DNA from: Schistocerca nitens
Taxonomy: Eukaryota > Arthropoda > Insecta > Orthoptera > Acrididae
Assembly: GCF_023898315.1 (NCBI RefSeq)
Contig: NC_064622.1
Location: 179,200,178 to 179,264,177, forward strand
Direction: 5' to 3'
DNA length: 64,000 bases
Position numbers and translations under genes: made by a program. Below, piece by piece: positions 43,441 through 53,828 of this stretch; position 1 is the stretch's first letter, and the number at the start of each line of letters is the position of its first letter. The notes under the pieces were generated by a model, which was not told the origin of the DNA, did not search any database, and saw only the letters and a list, made by a program, of their open reading frames with translations.

Positions 43441-44166
43441 CCAACACTAAGAATTGCCTCTATATTAGGAACAGAAAGGAAGTTTACAATCTGTCAATAA
43501 ACAATAAAGTGACATTGAACATAAAGAAAACTAATGCCATGAATTTCAGTTTGAAGAGGAGAAATGACACTGTCAAATTAAATGTACATGGGCATCTATA
43601 GATTATGTAACAAATTCAAAATATACAGGGTGAGTCACCTAACGTTACCGCTGGATATATTTCGTAAACCACATCAAATACTGACGAATCGATTCCACAG
43701 ACCGAACGTGAGGAGAGGGGCTAGTGTAATTGGTTAATACAAACCATAAAAAAATGCACTGAAGTATGTTTTTTAACACAAACCTACGTTTTTTTTAATG
43801 GAACCCCGTTAGTTTTGTTAGCACATCTGAACATATAAACAAATACGTAATCAGTGCCGTTTGTTGCATTGTAAAATGTTAATTACATCCGGAGATATTG
43901 TAACCTAAAGTTGACGCTTGAGTACCACTCCTCCGCCGTTCGATCGTGTGTATCGGAGAGCACCGAATTACGTAGGGATCCAAAGGGAACGGTGATGGAC
44001 CTTAGGTACAGAAGAGACTGGAACAGCACATTACGTCCACACGCTAACACCTTTTTATTGGTCTTTTTCACTGACGCACATGTACATTACCATGAGGGGT
44101 GAAGCACGCGTACACACGTGGTTTCCGTTTTCAATTACGGAGTGGAATAGAGTGTGTCCCAACATG

Positions 44167-44451
44167 TCAGGCCAATAGATGTCCAATGTGGTGGCCATCA
44201 TTTGCTGCACACAATTGCAATCTCTGGCGTAATGAATGTCGTACACGCCGCAGTACATCTGGTGTAATGTCGCCGCAGGCTGCCACAATACGTTGTTTCA
44301 TATCCTCTGGGGTCGTAGGCACATCACGGTACACGTTCTCCTTTAACGTATCCCACAGAAAAAAGTCCAGAGGTGTAAGATCAGGAGAACGGGCTGGCCA
44401 ATTTATGCGTCCTCCACGTCCTATGAAACGCCCGTCGAAATTGTACCTCAT
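44167..44451 (-). pseudogene. DDxD transposase C-terminal fragment in the palindrome loop
   Basis: An open frame of 94 codons contains FIGRGGRINWPARSPDLTPL followed by DFFLWDTLKENVYRDVP, which carries the third catalytic Asp, and the C-terminus LQLCAANDGHHIGHLLA. The first two catalytic residues are absent. Its position between the arms shows that the element is a deletion derivative of an autonomous relative of the DD41D type. Confidence 0.85.
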
Positions 44452-44836
44452 CCCTCATGGTAATGTACACGTGCCTCAGTGAAAAAGACCAATAAAAAGG
44501 TGTTAGCATGTGGACGTAATGTGCTGTTCCAGTCTCTTCTGTACCTAAGGTCCATCACCGTTACCTTTGGATCCCTACGTAATTCGGTGCTCTTCGATAC
44601 ACACGATCGAACAGCGGAGGAGTGGTACTCAAGCGTCAACTTTAGGTTACAATATCTCCGAATGTAATTAACATTTTACAATGCAACAAACGGCACTGAT
44701 TACGTATTTGTTTGTATGTTCAGATGTGCTAACAAAACTAACGGGGTTCCATTTAAAAAAACGTAGGTTTGTGTTAAAAAACATACTTCCGTGCATTTTT
44801 TTATGGTTTGTATTAACCAATTACACTAGCCCCTCT

Positions 44837-46347
44837 TGTAGGGAAGCAGCCTACTCATGCCGTAGTAAATTCACATCAGTCTTTCCATTGTGTGCCAGCC
44901 AGTCCGCTGTAACTAGCTCTGACGTCATAAATGTTGCGCAATACTTTAAAAATCAAATGAATAACCTAAAATGTTTCTAGCATGTCAGGAGTAATACTAA
45001 ATTAATATGTGTTGAATATCAGTTCCATAACTTTAGCCATTTTCGAAATTTGGACGTTTTTCTGTAAAAATCATTGGCGCAACAGAAAAGAGCTAGAGAT
45101 TTCAAAATTTATAATTAGATTCCTTTTTCATAAATATTTAATAGAAACAGTCTTCTGGATCTCACAATTTAAGATTTTAGTTGAAATTCAATATTTTCTG
45201 GTTTTTGTCTTAAAACTTAAGGAAGCAAGATAGATTAAGTAGGCTAATACATAAGGCTAGGATGTTTATATTTACGTAGATTGGAGATCCGCTATAACTA
45301 TGAAGATGTGAGGAGTTTCATTTGAATACCTATAAAACTATAGCGATAGCGTATCTCCAAAGGGCCAGTTCAGAGCTCGTCTACTGCGTGCAGTGTAATT
45401 AAATTAATTCTCTCGCCCAAAATATTTAACTTAGCCACGTCAAAATTTTATTATCAATACTTACCTGCGTGCTGAATGCACATTTAAATTGAGAGCTTCA
45501 TCGGCCATCAGCAAGAGAAGCTATAATTTATTAGGTAACTTAAAGTGGTGCATTACTAGCCCAGCGGCTAGTCGGGAGAGCCGATTTGATCAGGCGTTCC
45601 CTTAGCCGTCCACACCGCGGCTTTATATATAAGAACGCTGCGCGAGGAAGGAAGGCCCCAGTTCTTTCCAGACGCTGAATAGCACGTCATCTGTGTCGGG
45701 AGTCGCGTCACGTCGGTATCATTGCTACAAACAGCCTCAGATGCCGTATTAAGTTACTCGAGATACGCGTAACCATGAAATCATTTTCGAGTGAAGTGTT
45801 AATTCTGGGTTGACTTTAATTATCGATCTTCAGTTTGCGTGTGTCGTATTTTCACGTGCCGCCACGGGACAAACATTCTACCATTATTTAGCGTGGCGTT
45901 TGATGAACCTAATCATCAAATTATGGCGAGCATTCTTTTAAATATTTAATTTGGACAGTTATAGTGGCATCAGTGCATTACACTTTGAACTGCTCTGTTA
46001 GTTAGTGTGGATTCTTTTGTTTTCATCTGTGACTTTCAGAATACAGAACGTTTTTTTTTCACGACCGTTTTTGATTATAAATCCCGGACAATCTCCTAAA
46101 TTCCTCAGAGCTATAAGCTGTGACTATAAGTGTATTCTCAGATGAAGTGGGCACTAGGAATTCTAATTACAGGCTTCACGTTTGCTAATCACTTTCTGGT
46201 TGCCAATATTGTAGTTAGAGAGCCAGTGTTGAGAACGGCGAAAGACAGCATAATTAACATTCTAAATAATAGGAACATTTAACAGGAAGTGTTTCTACAA
46301 ACATTTATACAACATTCAACAACAATAATTCCACCTGCCGCCCCACA
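44837..46347 (+). mobile_element. 5' LTR of a retroelement with tRNA-Gly primer site
   Basis: The LTR starts TGTAGGGAAGCAGCCTACTC and ends CCACCTGCCGCCCCACA. A 4-bp duplication (CTCT) lies at 44833-44836 and after the element at 46437-46440. A TATATATAA box at 45624-45632 is followed about 30 bases later by CAGTTC, a plausible start. At 1511 bp it is a long LTR. Everything between the primer site and the last bases of the 3' LTR has been deleted. Confidence 0.9.
45624..45665 (+). promoter_or_regulatory. Putative LTR core promoter
   Basis: TATATATAA at 45624-45632 lies in a GC-richer patch (ACACCGCGGCTTTATATATA) and CAGTTC at 45660 is at the right distance for an initiator. The position splits the LTR into U3 and R-U5. 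Confidence 0.6.
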
Positions 46348-46349
46348 TA

Positions 46350-46367
46350 TGGTGCATCGGCCGGGAA
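46350..46367 (+). promoter_or_regulatory. Primer-binding site, tRNA-Gly
   Basis: TGGTGCATCGGCCGGGAA is a perfect 18-base complement of the 3' end of animal tRNA-Gly(GCC) with its CCA. It starts two bases after the LTR's final CA, the normal position for a minus-strand primer site. The superfamily (gypsy or BEL) cannot be told without pol. Confidence 0.92.
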
Positions 46368-46436
46368 ATACTACATTTCTACATTCTACAGGATTTTTAT
46401 ATACCAACATTAAAAAATTCCACCCGCCGCCCCACA
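46368..46436 (+). repeat. Residual 3' LTR end
   Basis: The sequence ending AATTCCACCCGCCGCCCCACA repeats the end of the 5' LTR (AATTCCACCTGCCGCCCCACA) with a single change. Only the last tens of bases remain; the rest of the 3' LTR and the coding interior are lost. Confidence 0.85.
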
Positions 46437-47111
46437 CTCTCCTCACGTTCGGTCTGTGGAATCGATTCGTCAGTATTTGATGTGGTTTACGAAATATATC
46501 CAGCGGTAATGTTAGGTGACTCACCCTGTATAGGAATGAATCAGTTGAAGTGGTGTGAATACGCAAAGATACTTGTCATCAGCATGTTATACTCTTAGAA
46601 TCCTGTCAGTGTGTAACAGCCAGTGTCTTTTAGCTACATACTATTCATATATACACTTTGTTCTTAGCTACGATTTCCTTAAAATTCTGGGGAACAAATG
46701 TACAAAATGCGAACGCAGTTTTCAAACTGTGGAAAAGGGCCATAAGAACAATAAGCAAACATTGTAGTCGAGCTCGTTATATAAAGATCAGTTAAAAACA
46801 CTGGGGATTTTTGCTGCACCGCGTAAATACATCGACCAATCAGCTGCACAAATAAAAAAGAATATTCATAATTACTGCACTAACAGCTCTGTCCATGACA
46901 ACGGAACAAAATCTAGACCGAACTTACATTTCCCAGAACAAGCATAAAACTCGAAACAGCATTTTTTTCCCAAGGAATAATACTGTACTATAAATTGCCA
47001 ACGGAGATTAACGAAATTACTGAAACAAACTTATTTAAAATTGCAGTTAAAAAGTGCCTGTTAAGGAATACATTCTATACACTGAAGGATTACTTGGATA
47101 ACACAGAATAG

Positions 47112-47952
47112 GGGTTTGATAAGAAATGCAACACAAATAAGAAATAACGATAATAAAACAGCTATCATTCTGCATACCTATAATTTTTCTTTTCTGGAAA
47201 AACTTACCCCCAGAGCTATTCATTGTGTAATAGTAACACCTTAACCTCTTTCTGAACTCAACATACCACTTGTTATACAGAGATCCTGACTCAGTTTTTC
47301 AGGTTAGCAAATGAGACACGGTAAGAAATATTGTCCTGAAGTTAGCTAATAGTGAGTATGTAATGTTATGAAACAATGTGTGTATGTATAGTGTGTGTAT
47401 TAGCTGGCAGTGATAAATGAATGAAAACTGTAGAAAAGCCGTTTACATTATTAAATAACTTACGTGTAAAACAGCATCATATACGTAAACTGAATAAGGT
47501 AGTACTGTTTCAGACAGAGCGGCCTTTTGTTCTGGAATGTGGAGACTTCATTCTTCATCTAGCTATCCTGGTTTAGGTTTTCCGCAGTTTCCCTAAATTA
47601 CTTCAGGCAAATGCCGAGATGGTTCCTACTTTAGAGTCATAGTGGACTAGCTGTCCCATACTTGTCATACTAGACCTGTAAGTATGTAAATGCCTTTATA
47701 TGCCATTACTTTATTTTAGTTATCCTTAAATTGTAATACCAAGACGTGTCCAATTCTTTGTAAAAATGATGTAGAGTTGACTAAAACTAGTACTACTACT
47801 ACTACTACTAGGAATACACTCCCACCTGCAGGAGAGCGAACGGACTTAGTGACTACTTTTTTCTTGTTGCAGTGGAATCAGGTTTAGAAGAGGAAGGAAT
47901 GAACATTACATTTTCTTCCAGATGCACTCCACAGTCACACTGTGCTGGTAGG
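47112..47952. other. Unassigned DNA, possibly LINE 3' UTR
   Basis: No gene. A short (TAC) run of six or seven units lies at about 47790-47810. The first few hundred bases may be LINE untranslated sequence, but no tail was seen. Confidence 0.45.
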
Positions 47953-48044
47953 TACAGTGATGGGCCAAAACATTATAACCACTGCCCACAGTGATGGTGA
48001 TACAACTTAGTGGCACCGCGGGAACTTCACACGCTATGGAAAGT

Positions 48045-49272
48045 ACGAGAGGCATTCAGTAAGTAATGAAACACATTTTTTTCTCGGCCAATTTCGGTTG
48101 AAAAAATGCTGAATTTGTTGTGGGACATCACGGTATATTCCTTCTTCAGCAGTTTCATGAAGTTCCGATGAGTGGCGGCGCTACGTGTAGCCTTTAAAAC
48201 GGCGTGTGTAATGGAGGTGAGTTCCATTGGCACCTGCAGAATGTCTATAGAGACATAGCAGTGAACAAAAGCATGGGGAGTCGTTGGGCGATGCGTCTGT
48301 CATCATTGCAACAAGTTGGCGCAAATCTGTCCAATCTCCCTCGTGACGCAGTTGTGACTCCTGCAATGATGGAACGTGCGGACATGCTCATTCGTGGTGA
48401 TCGAGGGATCAGAATCACACACTACGCTGCATAACTGGGCCTCTGTTGGTAGTGCTGGTATGTTGGGGTATTCACGTGTGTGTCCGCTGGGATCCTCGCA
48501 GCCTTACAGAAGACCATAAAGAGCAATGAAGGACCATCTGCGCTTGCGTAATAAGACACTGATCATGCAAATTTTTTGTCGAACATCGCCACAGGCGACG
48601 AAACGTGAATTCATCACTTCGAACCAGAAACAAAACGGCAGTCCATGGAATGGCACAACGCCAACTCTCCTCCAAAGAAAAAGTTCAATACCCGTCCTCA
48701 GTCGTTGAAATCATGGCGACGGTCTTCTGGGAGTCTGAAGGGGTTATTCTGTTTGATGTCCTCCCTCATGGTGCGACGATCAACTCTGAAGTTTGTTGTG
48801 CTATCCTCAGGAAACTGTAGAAACGGCTTCAGCGTTTTCGTCGCCACAAAAATGCAAACGAGCTGCTCCATGACACCGACAGGCCTCACACAAGCCTGAG
48901 CACCTGAGAAGAGCTGACAAAACTTCGCTGAACTGTTCTTCGTCATCTCCCTTACAGCCCAATATTGCTCCTTCTAACTTCCATCTGTTTGACCCAATGA
49001 AGGATGCACTCCGCGGGAAGCAGTACGTGGGTCGTGGGGAGGTTATTGATGCAGCAAGACGTTGGCTACAAGGTCCGCGAGTAGAATGATACTATGGGGG
49101 GATGCAGACCCTCACAATAATGTGGTACAAGGCTGTCGCACTGAAAGGAGATTATATTGAAAAACATGGTTTTTAGCTAAAAGAGTGGGAAATGGTATGT
49201 GTACTGGAATCCTGAGTGAAACCAACATGCTTTCAGAAAAAAATGATTTATTTTAGTTATTGAACGCTCCTT
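48045..49272 (+). mobile_element. Mariner element nested in Tc1 fragment
   Basis: The ends TACGAGAGGCATTCAGTAAG and the complement of TACAAGGAGCGTTCAATAAC define it, with TA on each side. An AT-rich shared inner part (ACATTTTTTTCT / TCATTTTTTTCT) supports the pairing. The transposase inside reads in the plus direction. Confidence 0.85.
48206..49180 (+). pseudogene. Mariner transposase, heavily decayed
   Basis: Pieces in all three frames are readable: a DNA-binding part near 48290-48430, QKQNGSPWNGTTPTLLQRKS and its shifted equivalent MEWHNANSPPKKKFNTRP, VEIMATVFWESEGVILFDVL, and a C-terminal NIAPSNFHLFDPMKDALRGK (third catalytic position, Asp changed to Asn). Around 48870 the HDN motif region is degenerate. 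The final ALKGDYIEKHGF matches the usual mariner C-terminus. Many shifts and stops make it inactive. Confidence 0.85.
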
Positions 49273-49606
49273 GTACACAAGCGGAGCAGACACGAATGGT
49301 GAATCATACAATGATACAGGCCACAACGGGGGAATCCACAGACATGAGCGATTGTGATAAAGAGCAGACTGTTACGACCTGGCGTCTGGGAACGAGCATC
49401 TCGGAAACGGTGAAGCTGGTCTTCTGTTCATGTGCAGCTGAAAGCGGCTGAAGGACGCTGAAATCACAAGTAAGCGACAAGATGTTAGACATCCACATCT
49501 CGTCACAGAACATAGAGGTATGCCTGCTCTATAATGCCGAACAGGCAGCGGTCTGTAGGAGACATGATGAACAAGTACAGTGCTGGCTTAGAAGCATGTG
49601 TTTATA

Positions 49607-50483
49607 AAGGGTGAGTCACTAACTATTGTCACCTAGAATAACTCCGAAGGTATGATAGTAGCTGAAAAGTTTGTGAGACAAATGTTGCATGGGAAAATGG
49701 GGGCCATAATATGACGTTGGTTTTTTGTTGCTAGGTGGAGTCTCGTCAGAGATATGAAGCTAATTTTTTTTAATGGGGTGCTATAGTTTGGTACTTATTT
49801 TCTGATAGCGGCTACCGAGACGAATCCAATGAAGTCTAACAATAAGGTCTCTGAAGGTCAACGAAGGTCACAATGGTGACTTGAACGTCCATTTACAGAA
49901 GGTATGGCTAGAAACGAGTTGTAGAGACAATTTCCAAATCGTTGGATTGGACGCGGAGATGTGTCGTGGCTGGCTCGTTCGCCAGACTTGAAGCCTCTGG
50001 ATTTTTCTTCTGCGGATTCGTAAAACACATTGTTTATAAAGACATTCCAAGTACACCTTAAGATATGCGAGAGAGAATCGTCAGAGCATATACTTCGATA
50101 AGCACCGATGTCATAAGGAATATCACTCAGTCCATGATAAGAAGATTGCAGCACTGCATTGATACCAATGGTCATCAGTTTGAATACCTTCTGTAAATAG
50201 ACGCTCGTGCCACCTTTGTGACCTTCGTTGATCTTCAAAGACCTTACCATCATTGGATTCGTCTCGATAGTCGCTATCAGAAAATAAGTACCAAACTATA
50301 GCATCCCATTTAAAAAGCAAAGTTGACTTTCATATCTCTGAAGCGACCCCAACTAGCAACAAAAAACCAACATCATATTATGCCCCCACCCCTTATCCCA
50401 TGCAAAATTTGTCCCACAAACTGTTCAGCTCCTATCATACTTTCGGAGTTGTTCTTGGTGGCAATAGTTATTGACTCGCCCTG
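49607..50483. mobile_element. Foldback-like TIR element with about 300-bp arms
   Basis: The arms 49607-49905 and 50185-50483 are imperfect complements from GGGTGAGTCA through TATGATAG, TTGGTTTTTTGTTGCTAG and CAACGAAGGTCACAA to ATTTACAGAAGGTAT. TA flanks both ends. The 280-bp centre contains a transposase relic. The termini resemble those of the 43.6-kb palindrome. Confidence 0.9.
49906..50180 (+). pseudogene. DDxD transposase C-terminal relic
   Basis: The frame includes RFPNRWIGRGDVSWLARSPD-like sequence (as written, QFPNRWIGRGDVSWLARSPD) and LKPLDF, carrying the third catalytic Asp, then shifted pieces toward a C-terminus ending in TNGHQFEYL. The lineage is the same as the elements at 41.1 and 43.6 kb. 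Only the last third of the gene remains. Confidence 0.8.
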
Positions 50484-50485
50484 TA

Positions 50486-51302
50486 TAACTCAAAATACTT
50501 CACAGTGTAGTTTACCATGAGATAATCAAAGATGATAGTCGCACAATACGTCACTCAAGGCGCACACTCGTTTATCCATTTCTAAGCATTTTAAAAAAGT
50601 AGATTACCATGAGATGACCAACAAGGAAGACTAGATTTAAAGTTTTCGGTCAGCAGACGTTGGTTTATCCATTTCTTTAACCATACAAGACGTCACTCAA
50701 GGCGCATACTTGTTTACATATTTCAGAATACTTCACTGATGTAGTTTAACGTTAGGTGACCGAAGACAATCATCACACAACATGCCACACGTGTCACACA
50801 CTTATTTATACTTATCAAAACACTTTATCACACAACATGTCACTTCAGGCACACACTTCATTGTACATTTCGTAATACTTCACAGATGTAGTTTAACAAG
50901 AGATGATCAAATATGATCATCACACAAGTCACTCGTGGCACACACTTGTTTGTGCTTATCAAAACATTTCATCTCACAACACATCACTCAGGGCACACAC
51001 TTATTTGAATATTGCAGCATACTTCAAGGATGTATTTTAACATTAGATGACCAAAGTTGATCGTCACGCAGTGTGTCACTCGTGGCGCACACTTGTTTTA
51101 CTTATCACAACACATCATCACACAACACGTCGCTCGAGACACACACTTGTTGTAAATTTCAGAATACTTAATACAGACACAGCTCTAACGTGAGATGACT
51201 GAAGATGATTATCACACAACGTGTCAGTCATGGCACACACTTGTTTATACTTACGAAAGCACTTCATCACACAACATGTCAGTCAAGGAACACACTTATT
51301 CA
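50486..51302. repeat. 146-bp satellite array, left part
   Basis: Units recur at about 50764, 50909, 51055 and 51202 (spacing 145-147 bp). The core is GATGATCATCACACAACATG, then GTCACTCAAGGCACACACTT and CAGAATACTTCACAGATGTA. Each unit contains two related halves of about 70 bp (…CACACACTTGTTTATACTT… and …CACACACTTGTTTACATTT…). Units upstream of 50764 are more diverged. Confidence 0.92.
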
Positions 51303-51306
51303 TATA

Positions 51307-52094
51307 AATTGGCATCACATTCCCTTCACCAATGAGTGTCGCATATGCCTCCAACCATACAATCGTCGAAGATGAGTTGGGAGGCAACCCGGTCAGGCTG
51401 AACGCCTTAGACACATTGTTCAGCGAGTGCAGCAAGGTGGAAATTCCCTGCTGTTTTGGGGTGTCATTATGTGGGGCCGACGTACGCCGCTGGTGGTCAT
51501 GGAAGGCGCCGTAACGGCTGTACGATACGTGAATGCCACCCTGCAACTGATAGTATAACCATATCGGCAGCATTTTGGTGAGGTATTCGTCTTCATGGAC
51601 GACAATTCGCATCCCCATTGTGCACATCTTGTGAATGACTTCCATCAGGATAACATCACTCTACTAGAGTGGCCAGAATGTTCTCCAGGCATTAATCCTA
51701 ACGAACATGCCTGGGATGGACTGAAAAGGGCTGTTTATGGACTACGTGACCCACCAAACATTCTGAGGCCTCTACGCCGAGTCCACGCTGAGGACTGGGA
51801 CAATCTGGACCAATAGTGCCTTGATGAACTTGTGGATAGTACGTCACGACGAATACAGGCATGCATCAATGCAAGAGAACGTGCTACAGGGTATTTGATG
51901 TACCGGTGTGTACAGGAGTTTCGACCACCACCTCTGAAGGTCTCGCTGTATGGTCGTACAACATGTAATGTATGGTTTTCATGAGCAATAAAAAGGGTGG
52001 AAATGATATTTATGTTGATCTCTATTCGAATTTTCTGTACAGGTTCCGGAACTCTCGGAACCGAGGTGAGGCAAAACTTTTTTTGATGTATGTA
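51307..52094 (+). mobile_element. Tc1-like element, left-truncated, within satellite
   Basis: The right end is intact (GAGGTGAGGCAAAACTTTTT, then TTTGATGTATGTA at a TA), but the left end starts inside the gene. The satellite resumes directly after it with TTTCAGAATACTTCGCAGAT. Both satellite flanks align across the junction, so the element inserted into the array and later lost its left part. Confidence 0.82.
51320..51905 (+). pseudogene. Tc1-like transposase, C-terminal two-thirds
   Basis: Readable pieces are FWGVIMWGRRTPLVVMEGA-like sequence near 51460-51510, VFMDDNSHPHCAHLVNDFHQ (second Asp) and QALILTNMPGMD with its correct-frame counterpart CSPGINPNEHAWDGLKRAVY (Glu). The interval is 33 residues. 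The C-terminus DSTSRRIQACINARERATGY is present after a stop at 51816. The first Asp and the DNA-binding domain are missing. Confidence 0.85.
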
Positions 52095-52230
52095 TTTCAG
52101 AATACTTCGCAGATGTAGTTCAAGATGAGGTGACCAAAGACGATCATCACGCAACACATTACTTAAGGCGCCAACTCTTTTATACATTTCAAAACACTTC
52201 ATAAATGTACTCGTAGTTTATATCAGATGT
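52095..52230. repeat. 146-bp satellite array, right part
   Basis: One unit continues after the Tc1 relic: GATGTAGTTCAAGATGAGGT, GACCAAAGACGATCATCACG and CTTTTATACATTTCAAAACA. It then fades out near 52230. Confidence 0.88.
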
Positions 52231-53392
52231 CCATAGATTATCTCATCTCATGTTAAATTACAATAATCTGTGATGTGTTTTGAGTGGACAAACCTACGTC
52301 TACTGCCATTAAAAAGTTAAAAAAATGTTCCTCGATTTTTCGGTAAGTTTCTCATCATCTTCTCCGTATTTTGATTTGAGAAACACAAAACCTAACACGT
52401 ACACTTCTCACAACAGAAACAGACACTTTGCGTCACCTCACTGAAGAAGAGAAGTAAATAATGTATGACCTACATCTGAAGATTGTAATGAACTTAGCCT
52501 CCTCGGAACCTTCACATGATACCCGAAATGTTCGATTCCGTATATATTTTGGCCATATTTGGGTTAATTCTCTTATTTAAATTATGTATTTCTCATCAAA
52601 AGATATCTCTGAACATATCTGATTACCAAAGACTATTTTTCTGAAAATACTATTCATATCGATCCATTTCGTAATACTGATCTTATACCATGAAAATTAT
52701 TAATCATGATTGTCAACTTATATGATCAAAAAACTAGTTTACAGTGAATGCAATACAATTATGCTTCAGTTTTCACGTAATCAAAATTTATACCTCTAAT
52801 TATAATTTTTCTAATTTTACCATTGATAATGAAATCAGTTTTATAAAAAAAAACAGAAAGTAACTATTTTTCATATTGCCAAAATTTGTACCTTTGTTAT
52901 TAACCATTAAGGCTATAAATCTTCCAAAAATCATTATTTTCAGAAAACAAGATATAAATCTGAAAAAGAATCGATCAAGACCGTCATGTTAACACTAATT
53001 TGGACTGTATCGTGTTCTAGAAGATACTGGAAGATGAGCTCGTAATATACACACAAATTTTGGGCACCAGTTTTGGGGTCAGAATGGTTTTTGCATGTAC
53101 TGAGTTTGGTACATGTTGTTCTCTGACTATGTTTTTGTATGGCTCAAGCAAAGTTGCACATCATATATTATGTTTCAAGAACACGCAAATAAAAGGCAAA
53201 AATGGTTAACAGCAACATAATGTTGCAGCGACTTTTCATTTAAACAATCCTGGACAAAATATTTTCAATAGGTTATAGAGGAACAAAGGAACCAGACCTG
53301 ACACTGAGACCAACTTTGAAAGATAAGTACAATTTACCTGCAATTATAATGGATTTGTTCTTACTAAATATTTTAATAATTTTAACCTATTG
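52231..53392. other. Unassigned AT-rich DNA
   Basis: About 1.2 kb with no feature that I can support. Confidence 0.5.
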
Positions 53393-53828
53393 GATAGTTA
53401 TTACAACCTAATTATTGTGTTTCGTAATATGTTGTTGTTGTTGTGGTCTTCAGTCCTGAGACTGGTTTGATGCAGCTCTCCATGCTACTCTATCCTGTGC
53501 AAGCTCCTTCATCTCCCAGTACCTACTGCAACCTACATCCTTCTGAATCTGCTTAGTGTATTCATCTCTTGGTCTCCCTCTACGATTTTTACCCTCCACG
53601 CTGCCATCCAATGCTAAATTTGTGATCCCCTGATGCCTCAGAACATGTCATACCAACCGGCCCCTTCTTCTAGTCAAGTTGTGCCACAAACTCCTCTTCT
53701 CCCCTATTATATTCAATACCTCCTCATTAGTTATGTGATCTACCCATCTAATCTTCAGCATTCATCTGTAGCACCACATTTCGAAAGCTTCTATTCTCTT
53801 CTAGTCTAAACTATTTATCGTCCATGTT

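Larger units (their letters stand above)
43626..46528. mobile_element. Palindromic Tc1/mariner-superfamily element, carrying an LTR element
   Basis: The element begins CAGGGTGAGTCACCTAACGT and ends in the complement of the same family sequence, with TA at 43624-43625 and 46529-46530. The left arm runs to about 44099. Its complement starts at 44453, is broken at 44836 by the LTR insertion and resumes at 46437. Without the LTR element the palindrome is about 1.3 kb with arms of about 470 bp and a 350-bp loop. The loop holds the C-terminal part of a related transposase. Confidence 0.9.
43441..47111 (+). pseudogene. LINE reverse-transcriptase C-terminal half, split
   Basis: The left piece (43441-43625) includes VTLNIKKTNAMNFSLKRRND, a palm/thumb segment of a CR1/Jockey-like polymerase. 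After the palindromic element the right piece (46531-47111) continues with SACYTLRILSVCNSQCL, a WG.N.V.NA segment near 46690, FSQGIILYYKLPTEINEITE and FKIAVKKCLLRNTFYTL. TA copies flank the insertion and the register is compatible. Many shifts and stops are present in the right half. No LINE 3' tail was identified downstream. Confidence 0.75.
47953..49600 (+). mobile_element. Tc1-like element fragment, split by a mariner
   Basis: The left end TACAGTGATGGGCCAAAACA, then TTATAACCACTGCCCA, is a Tc1-type terminus. The sequence breaks at 48045 where a mariner begins and resumes at 49273 with CACAAGCGGAGCAGACACGA. The coding start MSDCDKEQTVTTWRLGTSIS (near 49344), then a helix-turn-helix-like region, belongs to a Tc1 transposase. 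The element is cut off near 49600, before its catalytic domain. Confidence 0.75.
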
